A stretch of 6,044 nt of DNA from Alphaproteobacteria bacterium (GTDB lineage Bacteria; Pseudomonadota; Alphaproteobacteria; Rhizobiales; Beijerinckiaceae). The notes under the pieces are model-generated. The model was not told the origin of the DNA, ran no database searches, and saw only the letters and a program-made list of their open reading frames with translations. Position 1 is the stretch's first letter. Each line of letters begins with the position of its first letter. Position numbers and translations under genes: made by a program. The stretch spans positions 1 through 6,044 of the forward strand of contig RFZR01000108.1 of assembly GCA_009920595.1 (NCBI GenBank), in the 5' to 3' direction. Positions 5,237 through 6,044 of this stretch are shown one piece after another.

Positions 5237-5839
5237 TTATCTTACCTGATAACCATATTCTGCCGCCGAGCTTTCCAGCCAATGCAAGAGATCGCGGCCC
5301 ATGCTGCGGAAGACGGTGAGGCGGTACGTCGGGGCGTCGTTCGTTTGCCAAAGCGTGATCCAGAATTGCACAGCAAAGCTTGTTGCTGCGCTGCCTAGTT
5401 TGAAGGCAGAGGGATCAAGATCAATCATCACGCCCTTGGCAAGTGCGGCGCGCGCTTTGTCGCCTGAAATCTCGACGAGTGCGCGCGCGTCGGACTGGTC
5501 GACAACTGCGGCAAGTGATGCTGTCGCCTTCTCCAGACGCGCTATGAGATCATGCTCGGCCGCGCCTTCTCCCGTCACGAGCCATTTGCCGGGGCCAACG
5601 CTGACAAACGTCACGCCGTCTTTCGACGCGGATTTATTGGCAGCGGGAAGCGCAATGCCAAAGTTCGTCACGATCACGGTGGCGAGTGCTTCCTTCTGCC
5701 CCTTAAAAGCTGTGAGCTCAGCAAGCGCGCACGCTGTCACTTCGCGGAGCGTGACCCCCGCCTTGCCTTCTGCGCCGTGATGACCGACGTGCAGAAATGG
5801 TGCGAGAGCGGAGCGAGGGAAAAGTGAGAGATCAGCCAC
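5237..5839 (-). CDS. soxG: Sarcosine oxidase gamma subunit
   Basis: Small subunit of heterotetrameric sarcosine oxidase (SoxBDAG), which demethylates sarcosine to glycine in the cytosol and passes the one-carbon unit to tetrahydrofolate. I choose GTG 5839, not the frame's first ATG at 5962. AAGGGGAG (5854-5847) lies seven bases before the GTG, the protein then starts VADLSLF, and the 41 residues upstream are soxA sequence read in the wrong frame. The result is 200 residues, normal for SoxG. Family features are visible: GVTLREVT near the start, VGPGKWLV in the middle, VDQSDARALVEISG, KGVMIDLDP, then DAPTYRLTVFRSM and HWLESSAAEYG at the end. The gene overlaps the soxA stop by 8 bases and appears to be the last of the operon, as the next gene (luxR) starts 181 bases later. 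Confidence 0.9.
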   Translation of the reverse strand: MADLSLFPRSALAPFLHVGHHGAEGKAGVTLREVTACALAELTAFKGQKEALATVIVTNFGIALPAANKSASKDGVTFVSVGPGKWLVTGEGAAEHDLIARLEKATASLAAVVDQSDARALVEISGDKARAALAKGVMIDLDPSAFKLGSAATSFAVQFWITLWQTNDAPTYRLTVFRSMGRDLLHWLESSAAEYGYQVR

Positions 5840-6044
5840 GGAGACGCTCCCCTTGAGGATCAAAGAAGACAGGATCACAAATTTCAACTTCGAATTCCGT
5901 GCCCCGCACGAAATCGACGGCGCGGATCGTGTCGCCAATCCGCTCACGTCCGCGTTTGACAATGCCGAGCCCGATCCAGCTTTTCAGCATCGGCGAATAG
6001 GCTACTGACATCATATGGCCGAGATCATTCTCAAGCGACGGCTT
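5832..6044 (-). CDS. soxA: Sarcosine oxidase alpha subunit, C-terminal end only
   Basis: Open from the right edge to the TGA at 5834-5832, giving the last 70 residues of a subunit that normally has nearly 1000. It reads NDLGHMMSVAYSP...IGLGIVKRGRERIGDTI...VEICDPVFFDPQGERLRG, which matches the end of the GcvT-like (aminomethyltransferase C-terminal) domain of SoxA. The DPVFFDPxGxRL ending is characteristic. In the complex SoxA carries NAD and the folate-binding domain. The internal ATG at 6014 is not a start, because the family sequence continues upstream of it to the window edge. The gene is followed by soxG with an 8-base overlap, the standard sox order. Confidence 0.88.
   Translation of the reverse strand, partial: KPSLENDLGHMMSVAYSPMLKSWIGLGIVKRGRERIGDTIRAVDFVRGTEFEVEICDPVFFDPQGERLRG
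5847..5854 (-). promoter_or_regulatory. Ribosome binding site that decides the soxG start
   Basis: AAGGGGAG on the minus strand, inside the last codons of soxA, lies 7 bases before GTG 5839. It supports the short soxG with a GTG start overlapping the soxA stop. Confidence 0.65.

Noticed and set aside
5237..5252. TTATC-TTACCT-GATAA at the soxG stop as a second lux box or terminator
   Set aside because: It contains one TTACCT half-site only, the stem is five AT-rich pairs, and it lies within the soxG end; most likely chance.
5301..5827. Plus-strand open frames of 159 and 91 codons opposite soxG
   Set aside because: Ser/Ala-rich antisense reading of a GC-rich gene; soxG is clearly the coding strand.
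1..6044. Insertion sequence, CRISPR array, tRNA or phage attachment site
   Set aside because: I looked for regularly spaced repeats, transposase-like frames, tRNA-like foldable segments and flanking direct repeats and saw none.

Overview
The window looks like part of an alphaproteobacterial chromosome, probably of the Hyphomicrobiales (Rhizobiales) type. I infer this from the gene families (heterotetrameric sarcosine oxidase, a LuxR/LuxI pair, a GMC oxidoreductase and an enolase-superfamily protein) and from codon and base use; no rRNA marker is present. Every gene I can support lies on the minus strand, so transcription runs from high to low coordinates. Both ends cut through genes.

Right end (5237-6044): the last 70 codons of soxA and the complete soxG. 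These are the end of a sarcosine oxidase operon and are joined by an 8-base overlap. Next comes an AT-rich spacer (5056-5236) with several short inverted repeats, then a luxR-type receptor-regulator (4306-5055) and a luxI-type acyl-homoserine-lactone synthase (3565-4206). The 99-base luxR-luxI gap contains a near-perfect 17-base palindrome (4282-4298) that I read as the lux box. It also holds a short inverted repeat whose second arm (in the mRNA) is the luxI ribosome binding site. Together they suggest a self-contained quorum-sensing module with autoinduction and perhaps a translational control layer.

Middle (2716-3564): a 188-base stretch carrying two hairpins with the same four-base loop, then a molybdate-transporter permease gene (modB) that is broken. 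Its first 25 codons are in one frame and the remaining 192 in another. About 26 bases encoding the first membrane helix appear to be missing. No modA or modC lies next to it, so this looks like an orphan remnant.

Left end (1-2596): a two-gene unit in which a GMC-family flavin oxidoreductase is followed by a mandelate racemase/muconate lactonizing enzyme family protein (partial, open at position 1). The Shine-Dalgarno of the second gene overlaps the stop codon of the first. The pair probably oxidises and then dehydrates or epimerises a polyol or sugar-acid type substrate, which cannot be named from sequence alone.

Base composition changes along the window: the luxR part is AT-rich, while the modB part is very GC-rich. 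This suggests the segments have different histories. I do not see a radically new system. The points most worth a second look are the luxI leader, the tandem hairpins and the broken orphan modB.
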